Position numbers and translations under genes: made by a program. From positions 9,779-15,709 of the forward strand of contig DBHR01000091.1 in assembly GCA_002296225.1 (NCBI GenBank): a stretch of DNA of 5,931 nt, read 5' to 3'. Positions 1-5,872 of this stretch are shown piece after piece. The stretch comes from Acidobacteria bacterium UBA823. Its GTDB lineage: Bacteria; Acidobacteriota; Vicinamibacteria; Vicinamibacterales; UBA823. Position 1 is the stretch's first letter. Every line of letters begins with the position of its first letter. The notes beneath the pieces were generated by a model, which saw nothing but the letters and a program-made list of their open reading frames with translations, was not told the origin of the DNA and ran no database searches.

Positions 1-2738
1 CCGCGCCACGGCATGAACGCGACCAGGATGTTCCGCCCGAGTGCCAATTCCCCAAGTTCGGTGCAGGGACCATCGGCGAGTGCCTGGCCCCTTTTCACGT
101 GCTGTCCTTCACGCACAATCGGTTTCTGGCTGATACACGTGTTCTGGTTAGAGCGCTTGAACTTGGTGAGATTGTAGATGTCGGGCGCCTCGGCGCCCAT
201 CGCATCCCCACCCTCAACCCGCACTACGATGCGCTGCGAATCAACGTAGTCGACCGCTCCCTCACGTCGCGCGCTAACGACCGATCCGGAGTCACGTGCC
301 GTGATGTACTCCATACCGGTACCGATGAACGGCGCGCGCGCGCGCAGCAACGGCACCGCTTGTCGTTGCATGTTCGATCCCATTAAAGCGCGGTTCGCGT
401 CGTCGTTCTCTAAGAACGGAATCAAAGAGGCCGCAACCGACACGAGTTGCTTCGGCGACACGTCGATGAAATCCACCTTGTCGCGTGGCGTCAGAATGAA
501 GTCGCCTGCCTGCCGTGCATTGATGCGTTCGCCTATAAGCATCCCGCGCTCGTCAAGCGCAGCATTCGCCTGCGCAATAATGTACCGGTCCTCTTCCCAA
601 GCCGAGAGGTAGAACGAATGTGGCTCAAATTCTGACGCCCGTTTCTTCCGTGACTTTGCTGAGGCGTTCTCGTCAAGCACCTCCTGCAACTCTACGACGT
701 CACCAACACCGAATTTCGTCCCACCGGCATTGGTGATGATGACCATATCGCTCACGCGTCCGTTCTGGACGCGGCGATAGGGAGCCTCGATGAACCCGAA
801 CTCGTTGATCCGCGCGTAGCACGATAGCGACGAAATCAAACCGATGTTTGGACCTTCTGGCGTCTCGATCGGGCAGATCCGTCCGTAGTGGGTCGGGTGA
901 ACGTCGCGCACCTCGAATCCGGCACGTTCACGCGACAGCCCGCCAGGCCCAAGCGCCGACAAACGCCGTTTGTGCGTGATCTCCGAGAGGGGGTTGGTTT
1001 GGTCCATAAACTGCGACAGCTGGGATGACCCGAAGAACTCCCGAATCGCAGCCATCACCGGCTTGGCGTTGATTAGGTCGTGCGGCATCGCCGTCGCCAT
1101 TTCCTGATATACGGACATCTTTTCCTTAATCGCCCGCTCCATCCGCACCAAGCCAATCCGGAACTGATTCTCTAGCAACTCGCCAACCGACCGGACACGG
1201 CGGTTGCCAAGGTGATCGATGTCGTCGATGTTCGCAGTATTCCGGCGTAGCTTCAGTAGATACCCAATAACATCAAAAAAATCCTTCGGGTGGAGGATCT
1301 TCTCGTCTAGTGGTGTGTTGAGCGTCAGCTTGGTATTCAGCTTTAGCCGTCCTACTCGCGAAAAGTCGTACTTTTGCTTATTGAAAAACATACCCTCGAA
1401 GAGCGTCCGCGAGCTATCGAGTGTAGGCGGGTCACCAGGGCGCAAACGACGGTAAATCTCGATGAGTGCCTCTTTGTGAGTCCTAACCGTGTCCTTCTTT
1501 AGCGTGGTCGACAATACAGGTCCGATTTCGTCGCGGTCGGGAAAGAAGATCTCCACACCATCGATGTCCCTCTCCTGAGCCATCGAGATTACACGCGGTG
1601 TAACTTCCTCATTGGCTTCAAGGATCACCTCGCCAGTCGCGGGGTCGACCACATCAGCCGCAGCAAACGCTCCTTCAAGCTCCGCATCGGAAATCTCGAT
1701 GGCCTCAACCCCCGCCTCTTGTAGCGCAGTTACCGCGGCGCTCGTGACCTTTTTCCCGGCACGCACGGGGTTCTCTGAATTTGGAACATCTAAGTCCACT
1801 GCGGCCCGCCGCCCAATTAGCGACTCGTTGACCATCCAGCGAAGAGCTCCCTGCTTCATCTGAAGTTCGTTGACGGTGTAGAAGGTCCGAATGATCTCGT
1901 CAGCGCTCCGCAGACCCAGGGCCCGTAGAAAAACGGTTGCCAAGAACTTGCGTTTACGATCGATACGGATGTAAAGCAGATTTTTCGCGTCGTACTCAAA
2001 CTCGACCCAAGACCCACGATACGGAATGATCTGCGCGATGAACGACGTTTTGTCTGGCGAATTAAAGAACGCGCCTGGCGAGCGATGGAGTTGTGAGACG
2101 ATGACGCGCTCGGTACCATTGATGATGAACGTGCCATTCTCAGTCATTAACGGAATGTCGCCGAAGTAGACCTCCTGCTCTTTGATGTCGCGGAGGGTTT
2201 TGACGCCCGTCTCGGGATCCTTGTTCCAAACAGCGAGCCGAATGGTCACCTTTAACGGCACAGCGTAGGTCATGCCACGCTCTTGGCACTCGTCAACGTC
2301 GTACTTCAATTTTAAGCTGACGGTCTTGTCGCAGGTATCGCACACATCACCGCTCGCGGTGTTCATGCGACCACACCCATCACACAGCACCCCGTGCGAG
2401 CCAGAAGAGATATCCGCGCTGAGCACCGCCCCGCAACCCTCACACGAAATTCGGAGATGCCGTAGCCCGGACAACCGACCGCACTTGCATTCCCAGTTGC
2501 CGATCCAGTAGTCGATGAACTCGAGTGACGAATTCTCACGAAAATCGCTAATCGGAAAGACCGACTTGAACACCGATTGCAGACCAGCGTCCTCGCGCTC
2601 CGAGGGCAACCGATTCATCTGCAAGAAGCGCTCGTACGACTTTCGCTGAATATCGATGAGGTTGGGAATCGGTACCGTCGCCTTGATCTTCGAAAAATCG
2701 ATGCGCTCGCGGTATACGTTCTCAGGCAGGCTAAACAT
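1..2738 (-). CDS. rpoB: DNA-directed RNA polymerase subunit beta, 3' part missing (912 codons present)
   Basis: Beta subunit of RNA polymerase, forming with beta' the catalytic cleft and the rifampicin pocket. The frame is open for 912 codons and leaves the window just after AFMPWRG, which aligns with E. coli beta near residue 808, so roughly the last third is missing. Landmarks in order: SVFPI (59-63); an inserted region with eight Cys (82-140); ECQERGMTYAVPLKV (150-164); GTFIINGTERVIVSQLHRSPG; a region like E. coli SI1 (about 307-400); IDHLGNRRVRSVGE; the rifampicin region (570-601, GSSQLSQFMDQTNPLSEITH onward); a second insertion (about 666-708); NDDANRALMGSNMQRQAVP; KRSNQNTC. The ATG at 2738 is supported by an in-frame TAA two codons upstream; the Shine-Dalgarno is weak. 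At the rifampicin region the protein is 63 residues ahead of E. coli, and at the end 104 ahead; the two insertions account for both. Identity is certain. Confidence 0.99.
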   Translation of the reverse strand, partial: MFSLPENVYRERIDFSKIKATVPIPNLIDIQRKSYERFLQMNRLPSEREDAGLQSVFKSVFPISDFRENSSLEFIDYWIGNWECKCGRLSGLRHLRISCEGCGAVLSADISSGSHGVLCDGCGRMNTASGDVCDTCDKTVSLKLKYDVDECQERGMTYAVPLKVTIRLAVWNKDPETGVKTLRDIKEQEVYFGDIPLMTENGTFIINGTERVIVSQLHRSPGAFFNSPDKTSFIAQIIPYRGSWVEFEYDAKNLLYIRIDRKRKFLATVFLRALGLRSADEIIRTFYTVNELQMKQGALRWMVNESLIGRRAAVDLDVPNSENPVRAGKKVTSAAVTALQEAGVEAIEISDAELEGAFAAADVVDPATGEVILEANEEVTPRVISMAQERDIDGVEIFFPDRDEIGPVLSTTLKKDTVRTHKEALIEIYRRLRPGDPPTLDSSRTLFEGMFFNKQKYDFSRVGRLKLNTKLTLNTPLDEKILHPKDFFDVIGYLLKLRRNTANIDDIDHLGNRRVRSVGELLENQFRIGLVRMERAIKEKMSVYQEMATAMPHDLINAKPVMAAIREFFGSSQLSQFMDQTNPLSEITHKRRLSALGPGGLSRERAGFEVRDVHPTHYGRICPIETPEGPNIGLISSLSCYARINEFGFIEAPYRRVQNGRVSDMVIITNAGGTKFGVGDVVELQEVLDENASAKSRKKRASEFEPHSFYLSAWEEDRYIIAQANAALDERGMLIGERINARQAGDFILTPRDKVDFIDVSPKQLVSVAASLIPFLENDDANRALMGSNMQRQAVPLLRARAPFIGTGMEYITARDSGSVVSARREGAVDYVDSQRIVVRVEGGDAMGAEAPDIYNLTKFKRSNQNTCISQKPIVREGQHVKRGQALADGPCTELGELALGRNILVAFMPWR
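936..1031 (-). other. rpoB: RpoB rifampicin-resistance-determining region
   Basis: Residues 570-601 correspond to E. coli beta 507-538, the wall of the rifampicin pocket near the active centre. The usual sensitive residues are all present: those equivalent to Ser512, Gln513, Asp516, His526, Arg529, Ser531 and Leu533. The residue equivalent to E. coli Asn518 is Thr (codon ACC at 998-996). Thermus beta also has Thr here as I recall, so this is normal variation and not evidence of resistance. Rifampicin sensitivity is expected from this region, but the later cluster II and III positions lie only partly in the window context I can compare. Confidence 0.92.
2319..2495 (-). other. rpoB: RpoB insertion: tandem zinc-ribbon-like Cys pairs (residues 82-140)
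   Basis: Within RpoB, between the segment matching E. coli RLGEP (near residue 76) and the conserved ECQxRG (E. coli Cys85, here Cys151), there is a net gain of about 62 residues. It contains C84-x-C86 and C99-x2-C102, then C119-x2-C122 and C133-x2-C136. That is the ligand spacing of two successive four-Cys zinc ribbons, with the usual Gly after several pairs (CKCG, CEGCG, CDGCG). E. coli, Bacillus and Thermus beta lack it as far as I recall; I remember similar cysteines in Acidobacteriota RpoB. Zinc binding is inferred from the motif spacing only; the function is unknown to me. Confidence 0.85.
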
Positions 2739-2752
2739 ACTTTACTGCACCC

Positions 2753-2765
2753 ACGGCGAAGCCGT
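2753..2765 (-). promoter_or_regulatory. Small hairpin next to the rpoB start
   Basis: ACGGC TTC GCCGT on the minus strand forms a perfect 5-bp GC-rich stem ending 14 nt before the rpoB ATG. Its 3' arm touches GTGGG, the only purine-rich stretch that could act as a Shine-Dalgarno. It could restrain rpoB initiation until ribosomes arrive, but such short stems are frequent by chance. Confidence 0.25.
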
Positions 2766-2800
2766 TAGGCCGCACCGGTAGAAGTCACGCAATAACAATT

Positions 2801-2840
2801 GACCCGTGGCGCCGCCGAACTGACTCGAAGCCCACGGACC
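2801..2840 (-). promoter_or_regulatory. Stem-loop in the rplL-rpoB spacer, possible processing or attenuation site
   Basis: On the minus strand, GGTCCGTGG (2840-2832) can pair with CCACGGGTC (2809-2801), giving nine base pairs including two G-U, around a 22-nt loop in which CGA/TCG could pair further. The stem is followed by CAATTGTTATTG, which is U-rich but broken, so it is not a standard Rho-independent terminator. The 160-nt gap is by far the longest in the cluster. In E. coli the equivalent spacer holds an attenuator and an RNase III site; a similar role here is inference from position and fold. A shorter inverted repeat (CGTTC/GAACG, 2842-2854) lies directly upstream. Confidence 0.4.
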
Positions 2841-2898
2841 CCGTTCGATGAACGACGCACCAACATCAACCGGCGCGGCGTTTTCAGAAACACAACGA

Positions 2899-3288
2899 CT
2901 ACTTAATCTCGACTTTCGCTCCGACTTTTTCAAACTTCTTCTGAATGGCTTCGGCCTCGTCCTTCGGCACGCCTTCCTTGATGGCCTTGGGGGCGGCTTC
3001 GACCAAGTCCTTCGCTTCCTTCAGTCCCAGGCTGGTAACCTCACGAACGGCCTTGATAACGTTAATCTTCTTGTCACCGAAATCGGTGAGCGTGACCGTG
3101 AACTCGGTTTTCTCTTCCGCCGCCGCACCACCCGCACCGGACGCAGCCGCACCGCTCGCCATGACCATCGGCATCGCCGTGGCTGAAACGCCAAGTTCTT
3201 CCTCAAGCGTCTTGACAAGCTGTGAAAGCTCCATCACCGAAATACCCTTGACGTATTCGACTACCTGTTCCTGTGTAACTTCAGCCAT
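2899..3288 (-). CDS. rplL: 50S ribosomal protein L7/L12
   Basis: Stalk protein, present in several copies per ribosome as dimers on L10; its C-terminal domain recruits EF-Tu, EF-G, IF2 and RF3 and stimulates their GTPase activity. The 129-residue product has the full family layout: N-terminal dimerisation helices (about 4-33, with VMELSQLVKTLEEELGV), a flexible Ala/Gly hinge (about 44-57), and the C-terminal domain (about 60-129) with the factor-binding signature VIKAVREVTSLGLKEAKDLV and EGVPKDEAE. Length is ordinary, slightly above the roughly 120 of E. coli. AGGAG lies 8 nt before the ATG, the best Shine-Dalgarno in the window. That fits the need to make L7/L12 in excess over L10, whose gene just upstream has no such site. 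The start is unambiguous. Confidence 0.98.
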   Translation of the reverse strand: MAEVTQEQVVEYVKGISVMELSQLVKTLEEELGVSATAMPMVMASGAAASGAGGAAAEEKTEFTVTLTDFGDKKINVIKAVREVTSLGLKEAKDLVEAAPKAIKEGVPKDEAEAIQKKFEKVGAKVEIK

Positions 3289-3320
3289 CGTTCGTTCTCC
3301 TGACCTTAGACGGTCGCACG

Positions 3321-3337
3321 CGGCGCGGGCACCGCCG
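3321..3337 (-). promoter_or_regulatory. GC-rich hairpin in the rplJ-rplL spacer
   Basis: CGGCG and CGCCG on the minus strand can form a 5-bp all-GC stem with a 7-nt loop, four nucleotides after the rplJ stop and well upstream of the rplL ribosome-binding site. There is no following U tract, so it is not a terminator. It may separate rplL initiation from rplJ termination or slow RNA decay; in a GC-rich spacer it may also be chance. Confidence 0.2.
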
Positions 3338-3341
3338 TAAA

Positions 3342-3866
3342 TTAGTCCCTTTTCTTTCCCTCAATCTGCGCAAGCACATTCATGAAATCTCGTGAGACGC
3401 CGTTAAGCACCGTTACTAATTGGTTCATCGGCGCCTGCAGTACGGCCAACAACTGCACGTAGAGCTCGGGCTTGCTGGGCAGGGCCGCCAGGTCCTCAAC
3501 CTCGGCTGACGTGAAGCTACGCCCCTGCACCATGGCCGCCTTAACCTTCAGCATCGGTGCTGTCTTGGCGAACGTTGTGAGTGTCTTCGCCAGTAATACC
3601 GGGTCCGCTTCGGAGTAGGCGATAGCCGTCGGGCCTTCAAATAAATCACCTAGCGACTCAAAGGCACTCCCCTCGATCGCTCGTTTGGCCAGCCGATTCT
3701 TAACGACCCGATACTGACCGTCAGCGGCACGAACTCGTCGGCGAAGTTCCGTGGCTTCGGGTACATCAAGTCCCTTGAAATCCACAAGAACCACGCTGTC
3801 CGCTGCCTTGAACAGCGACGCCAACTGCTGTTGTTCGATTACTTTTTCCGCTCTCGTAACTGCCAT
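3342..3866 (-). CDS. rplJ: 50S ribosomal protein L10
   Basis: Base of the ribosomal stalk: the N-terminal domain binds 23S rRNA beside L11, and the long C-terminal helix carries the L7/L12 dimers. Of 174 residues, 1-130 form the rRNA-binding domain, with VVLVDFKGLDVPEATELRR (25-43), the conserved YRVVKNRLAKRA (52-63) and FEGPTAIAYS (76-85). Residues 131-174 (PELYVQLLAVLQAP onward to QIEGKKRD) form the stalk helix. At 174 residues it is about ten longer than E. coli L10, the extra lying in this helix, as in species whose L10 carries three L7/L12 dimers. The ATG lies only 3 nt after the rplA stop (TAAGTCATG) and has no Shine-Dalgarno, so translation probably depends on ribosomes leaving rplA. 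There is no room for a separate L10-binding leader such as the one E. coli uses for autoregulation, unless it lies inside rplA. Confidence 0.98.
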   Translation of the reverse strand: MAVTRAEKVIEQQQLASLFKAADSVVLVDFKGLDVPEATELRRRVRAADGQYRVVKNRLAKRAIEGSAFESLGDLFEGPTAIAYSEADPVLLAKTLTTFAKTAPMLKVKAAMVQGRSFTSAEVEDLAALPSKPELYVQLLAVLQAPMNQLVTVLNGVSRDFMNVLAQIEGKKRD

Positions 3867-3869
3867 GAC

Positions 3870-4565
3870 TTACGCGATTTCTGTGGTTGTCGTATCGACC
3901 TTCACACCCGGGCCCATCGTCGAGGATACGATCAGACTCTTTAGATATTTCCCCTTCGCTGCGGCGGGTTTCGCCTTGAGGATGCTCGATACGAGCGCTT
4001 GGGCATTCTCAATCAGCTTCTGACTCGAAAACGATACCTTGCCAATGGGCGCGTGGACGATACCTCCTTTGTCGACGCGGAACTCCACCTTGCCTGCCTT
4101 GATCTCTTTGACAGCCTTCCCGATCTCAAAGGTCACCGTTCCAGTCTTCGGGTTCGGCATTAACCCACGCGGACCGAGCACCTTCCCAAGTTTACCGACC
4201 GACCGCATCATATCGGGGGTGGCCACCACGGCCTCAAAGTCCATCCAACCGCCCTGGATTTTTTTTACGATTTCCTCACCGCCGATGACGTCCGCCCCGG
4301 CCTCCTCGGCTTCCTTCTGCTTCTCGCCCACCGCGATCGCTAGCACGCACTTGTTCCTCCCGAGGCCGTGCGGCAGGACGACCGTGCCGCGCACCATCTG
4401 GTCGGCATGCTTTGGGTTAACGCCTAATCGAAGCGCCATCTCGACCGTTTCATCAAACTTGGCAAACTTAACCCGCTGCACCATCGGAATCGCATCCTCA
4501 AGCTTCAGCAGAGTCTCGGGGACCTGAGCCCTAGCCGCCTTAAACTTCTTCGTCATCCGCTGCAT
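3870..4565 (-). CDS. rplA: 50S ribosomal protein L1
   Basis: L1 forms the mobile L1 stalk on 23S rRNA helices 76-78, which guides deacylated tRNA out of the E site; in many bacteria it also represses its own operon by binding mRNA. The 231-residue product is of normal length. Visible motifs are KFDETVEMALRLGVNPKHAD (36-55), VRGTVVLPHGLGR (58-70), the family signature LGKVLGPRGLMPNPKTGTV (126-144), and GGIVHAPIGKVSF followed by STMGPGVKVD (215-224). Domain I is residues 1 to about 70 plus 160-231, split by domain II. A Met four codons in (4556) would give MTKKFKAAR, also a family-like start. I prefer 4565 because AAGG lies 7 nt upstream, with GAAGGAG a little further. The 24-nt gap to rplK and 3-nt gap to rplJ place it within one operon. 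Confidence 0.98.
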   Translation of the reverse strand: MQRMTKKFKAARAQVPETLLKLEDAIPMVQRVKFAKFDETVEMALRLGVNPKHADQMVRGTVVLPHGLGRNKCVLAIAVGEKQKEAEEAGADVIGGEEIVKKIQGGWMDFEAVVATPDMMRSVGKLGKVLGPRGLMPNPKTGTVTFEIGKAVKEIKAGKVEFRVDKGGIVHAPIGKVSFSSQKLIENAQALVSSILKAKPAAAKGKYLKSLIVSSTMGPGVKVDTTTTEIA

Positions 4566-4589
4566 CTGAACGCCTTGGCTCCTTCGGTG

Positions 4590-5015
4590 CTATGCCGTTA
4601 CGTCAAGGCCCATCGACCGCGCCGTCCCTGAGACGATCTTTACCGCCGCCTCAATCGATTCGCAGTTTAAATCTGGCATCTTAACCTTGGCGATTTCCTC
4701 AACATCCTTAGTCGTTACTGTTCCAACCTTGGTCTTGTTGGGCTCGCCAGATCCTTTGGCGATGTTGGCCGCCCGCTTCAAAAGCACCGCCGCTGGCGGG
4801 GTTTTGGTGATAAAGCTATACGAACGATCGGCGTAGACCGTGACCACCGCCGGAATGATGAGCCCATCCTGACTAGCAGTCTTCGCATTAAACGCCTTAC
4901 AGAAGTCCATAATGTTCAAACCGTGCGGACCAAGCGCCGTGCCAACCGGAGGCGCGGGTGTAGCCTTTCCGGCCGCAATCTGGATCTTCACCTGAGCCAA
5001 AACTTTCTTTGCCAT
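4590..5015 (-). CDS. rplK: 50S ribosomal protein L11
   Basis: L11 binds the GTPase-associated region of 23S rRNA (helices 43-44) with L10 and takes part in EF-G action, stringent-response signalling through RelA, and thiopeptide antibiotic binding. The 141-residue product is full length. The N-terminal domain (1 to about 70) has KIQIAAGKATPAPPVGTALG (10-29), including the Pro-rich stretch at 20-23 that contacts thiostrepton in other species, and HGLNIMDFCKAFN (31-43). The C-terminal rRNA-binding domain (about 75-141) has KTPPAAVLLKRAA (71-83) and IAKVKMPDLN (108-117), ending GTARSMGLDV. The unchanged Pro22 and Pro23 give no sign of thiopeptide resistance. The Shine-Dalgarno is weak (GGGCGAG, 6 nt before the ATG). 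A small hairpin lies in the 38-nt spacer before it. Confidence 0.98.
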   Translation of the reverse strand: MAKKVLAQVKIQIAAGKATPAPPVGTALGPHGLNIMDFCKAFNAKTASQDGLIIPAVVTVYADRSYSFITKTPPAAVLLKRAANIAKGSGEPNKTKVGTVTTKDVEEIAKVKMPDLNCESIEAAVKIVSGTARSMGLDVTA

Positions 5016-5028
5016 GCCTCAACTCGCC

Positions 5029-5047
5029 CGTCTCATGTGACAAGACG
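5029..5047 (-). promoter_or_regulatory. Hairpin in the nusG-rplK spacer, possible L1 leader
   Basis: CGTCTTG and TGAGACG on the minus strand can pair over 7 bp (two G-U) around the loop TCACA, 13 nt before the rplK start. In many bacteria L1 represses rplKA by binding a leader just upstream of rplK that imitates its 23S site, so position fits such a site. I could not match the fold to a known L1 leader, so the role is speculative. Confidence 0.25.
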
Positions 5048-5053
5048 TCCTAA

Positions 5054-5596
5054 CTAAAGTTTCTCGACCTGCAAAAAATCCAATTCCACTGGCGTCGACC
5101 GGCCGAAAATCGTGACCATTACCTTCAACGTGCTCTTGTCAAGGTTGACCTCGTCAACCGCGCCGTTGAAGTTAGTAAAAGGCCCATCCTTAATGCGTAC
5201 CTGCTCGCCTTTGTCGAACTTAAACTTCGGCTTTGGTTTCTCAGCCGCAACCATGATTTGGCGCAAAATCTGATCGACTTCCTCCCGAGCCAACGGCGTC
5301 GGCTTGACGCCTGCGCCCACGAAGCCAGTCACCTTGGGCGTGTTCTTAACTACGTGCCACGCATGATCGGACATGTTCATCTCGACCAGAACATAGCCTG
5401 GGAAGAACCGCTTCGAGCTAATGACCTTACGCCCCGCGCGCATCTCCAACACATTTTCGGTTGGAATAAGGACTTCACCAATTTCGTCCTGCAAGCCGTA
5501 TGCCTGCACGCGCTGCGCAAGCGACTCCGACACCTTCTTCTCAAAACCCGAGTAGGTGTGCACGATGTACCATTGCTTCGTGATGACGTCCGTCAT
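5054..5596 (-). CDS. nusG: Transcription termination/antitermination factor NusG
   Basis: NusG binds RNA polymerase through its N-terminal (NGN) domain, keeping the clamp closed, and through its C-terminal KOW domain contacts Rho or the ribosomal protein S10 (NusE), linking transcription to termination or translation. The 180-residue protein has the standard two-domain layout: NGN about 7-112, with QWYIVHTYSGFEKKV (8-22) and KRFFPGYVLVEM (62-73) plus the NTPKVTGFVG strand (85-94); a short linker rich in Lys and Pro (118-126); KOW about 127-180, with KGEQVRIKDGPFTNFNG (129-145) and the ending FGRSTPVELDFLQVEKL. No extra domain is inserted. Its ATG overlaps the secE stop as ATGA and no Shine-Dalgarno is visible, so translation is probably coupled to secE. 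Its presence between secE and rplK is the classical bacterial order. Confidence 0.98.
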   Translation of the reverse strand: MTDVITKQWYIVHTYSGFEKKVSESLAQRVQAYGLQDEIGEVLIPTENVLEMRAGRKVISSKRFFPGYVLVEMNMSDHAWHVVKNTPKVTGFVGAGVKPTPLAREEVDQILRQIMVAAEKPKPKFKFDKGEQVRIKDGPFTNFNGAVDEVNLDKSTLKVMVTIFGRSTPVELDFLQVEKL

Positions 5597-5811
5597 GCCA
5601 CACCAAGCGCGTCAAACACCCACCCGATTAAGGAGTTGAGCAAGAGATCCACGCCCCAAAGGTAAATGCCAAAAAAGATCGACGTTAAAATCACGACGAA
5701 TGTAGTCGCGTACACTTCTTTCTTCGATGGCCAGGTCACGCGCTCTAGTTCATTGCGTACCTGCGTTAGAAACGTACGCGACTGGTCCCACCATCCGAGT
5801 ACACCGCTCAT
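5593..5811 (-). CDS. secE: Preprotein translocase subunit SecE
   Basis: Small essential subunit of the SecYEG channel in the inner membrane; its helix clamps the two halves of SecY. From the ATG at 5811 the product is 72 residues, the short single-span form common outside the gamma-proteobacteria. It has the conserved cytosolic amphipathic helix NELERVTWPSKKEV (20-33) and one membrane segment (about 35-56, ATTFVVILTSIFFGIYLWG), then a short hydrophobic tail. An alternative GTG at 5844 would add 11 residues (including Cys) and has GGAG just 3 nt upstream, which is too close. I prefer the ATG because the extension resembles nothing in the family, but the ATG too has only a weak site (GAG, 8 nt upstream). 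The stop overlaps the nusG start by ATGA. Identity rests on the motif plus the neighbours. Confidence 0.93.
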   Translation of the reverse strand: MSGVLGWWDQSRTFLTQVRNELERVTWPSKKEVYATTFVVILTSIFFGIYLWGVDLLLNSLIGWVFDALGVA

Positions 5812-5855
5812 CGTGCCGTCTCGCTCATTACACCGCCACTGCACTAGCTCCGCGG

Positions 5856-5870
5856 CACGTCAATGACGTG
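5856..5870. repeat. 15-nt perfect palindrome between tRNA-Trp and secE
   Basis: CACGTCA-T-TGACGTG (minus-strand reading) has two 7-nt arms around one central base, starting 3 nt after the tRNA CCA. As RNA it could form a 6-bp stem with a 3-nt loop; as DNA it is a symmetric site of the kind bound by a dimeric regulator. There is no U tract after it, so it is not a Rho-independent terminator. It may assist tRNA 3' processing or be a protein-binding site; neither is shown. Confidence 0.45.
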
Positions 5871-5872
5871 GG

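Noticed and set aside
332..345. Fourteen-base alternating GC run within rpoB
   Set aside because: It encodes the Arg-Ala-Arg-Ala stretch before the conserved PFIGTGME motif and is explained by codon choice in a GC-rich gene; too short to argue for a Z-DNA role.
996..998. Thr at the position of E. coli RpoB Asn518 as a possible rifampicin-resistance change
   Set aside because: Thr is, as I recall, the normal residue in Thermus and other lineages, and all other key residues of the region are of the sensitive type.
1..2738. Possible frameshift or internal stop in rpoB
   Set aside because: The frame was read codon by codon from 2738 to the left edge; it is open throughout and conserved beta motifs appear in the right order.
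2742..2933. Minus-strand frame of 63 codons running through the rplL-rpoB spacer and stopping (TAA) 3 nt before the rpoB ATG
   Set aside because: It would begin with TTG inside rplL without a ribosome-binding site, and its translation resembles no known protein. The stop is useful only for fixing the rpoB start.
2945..3340. Plus-strand ORF of 131 codons opposite rplL
   Set aside because: Antisense shadow of a certain gene; its Ala/Ser/Pro/Thr-rich composition reflects the complement of L7/L12 codons.
4039..4527. Plus-strand ORF of 162 codons opposite rplA
   Set aside because: Antisense shadow of rplA; no recognisable domain and no ribosome-binding site of note.
5258..5665. Plus-strand ORF of 135 codons opposite nusG and the end of secE
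   Set aside because: It spans the junction of two certain genes on the other strand and has no family resemblance.
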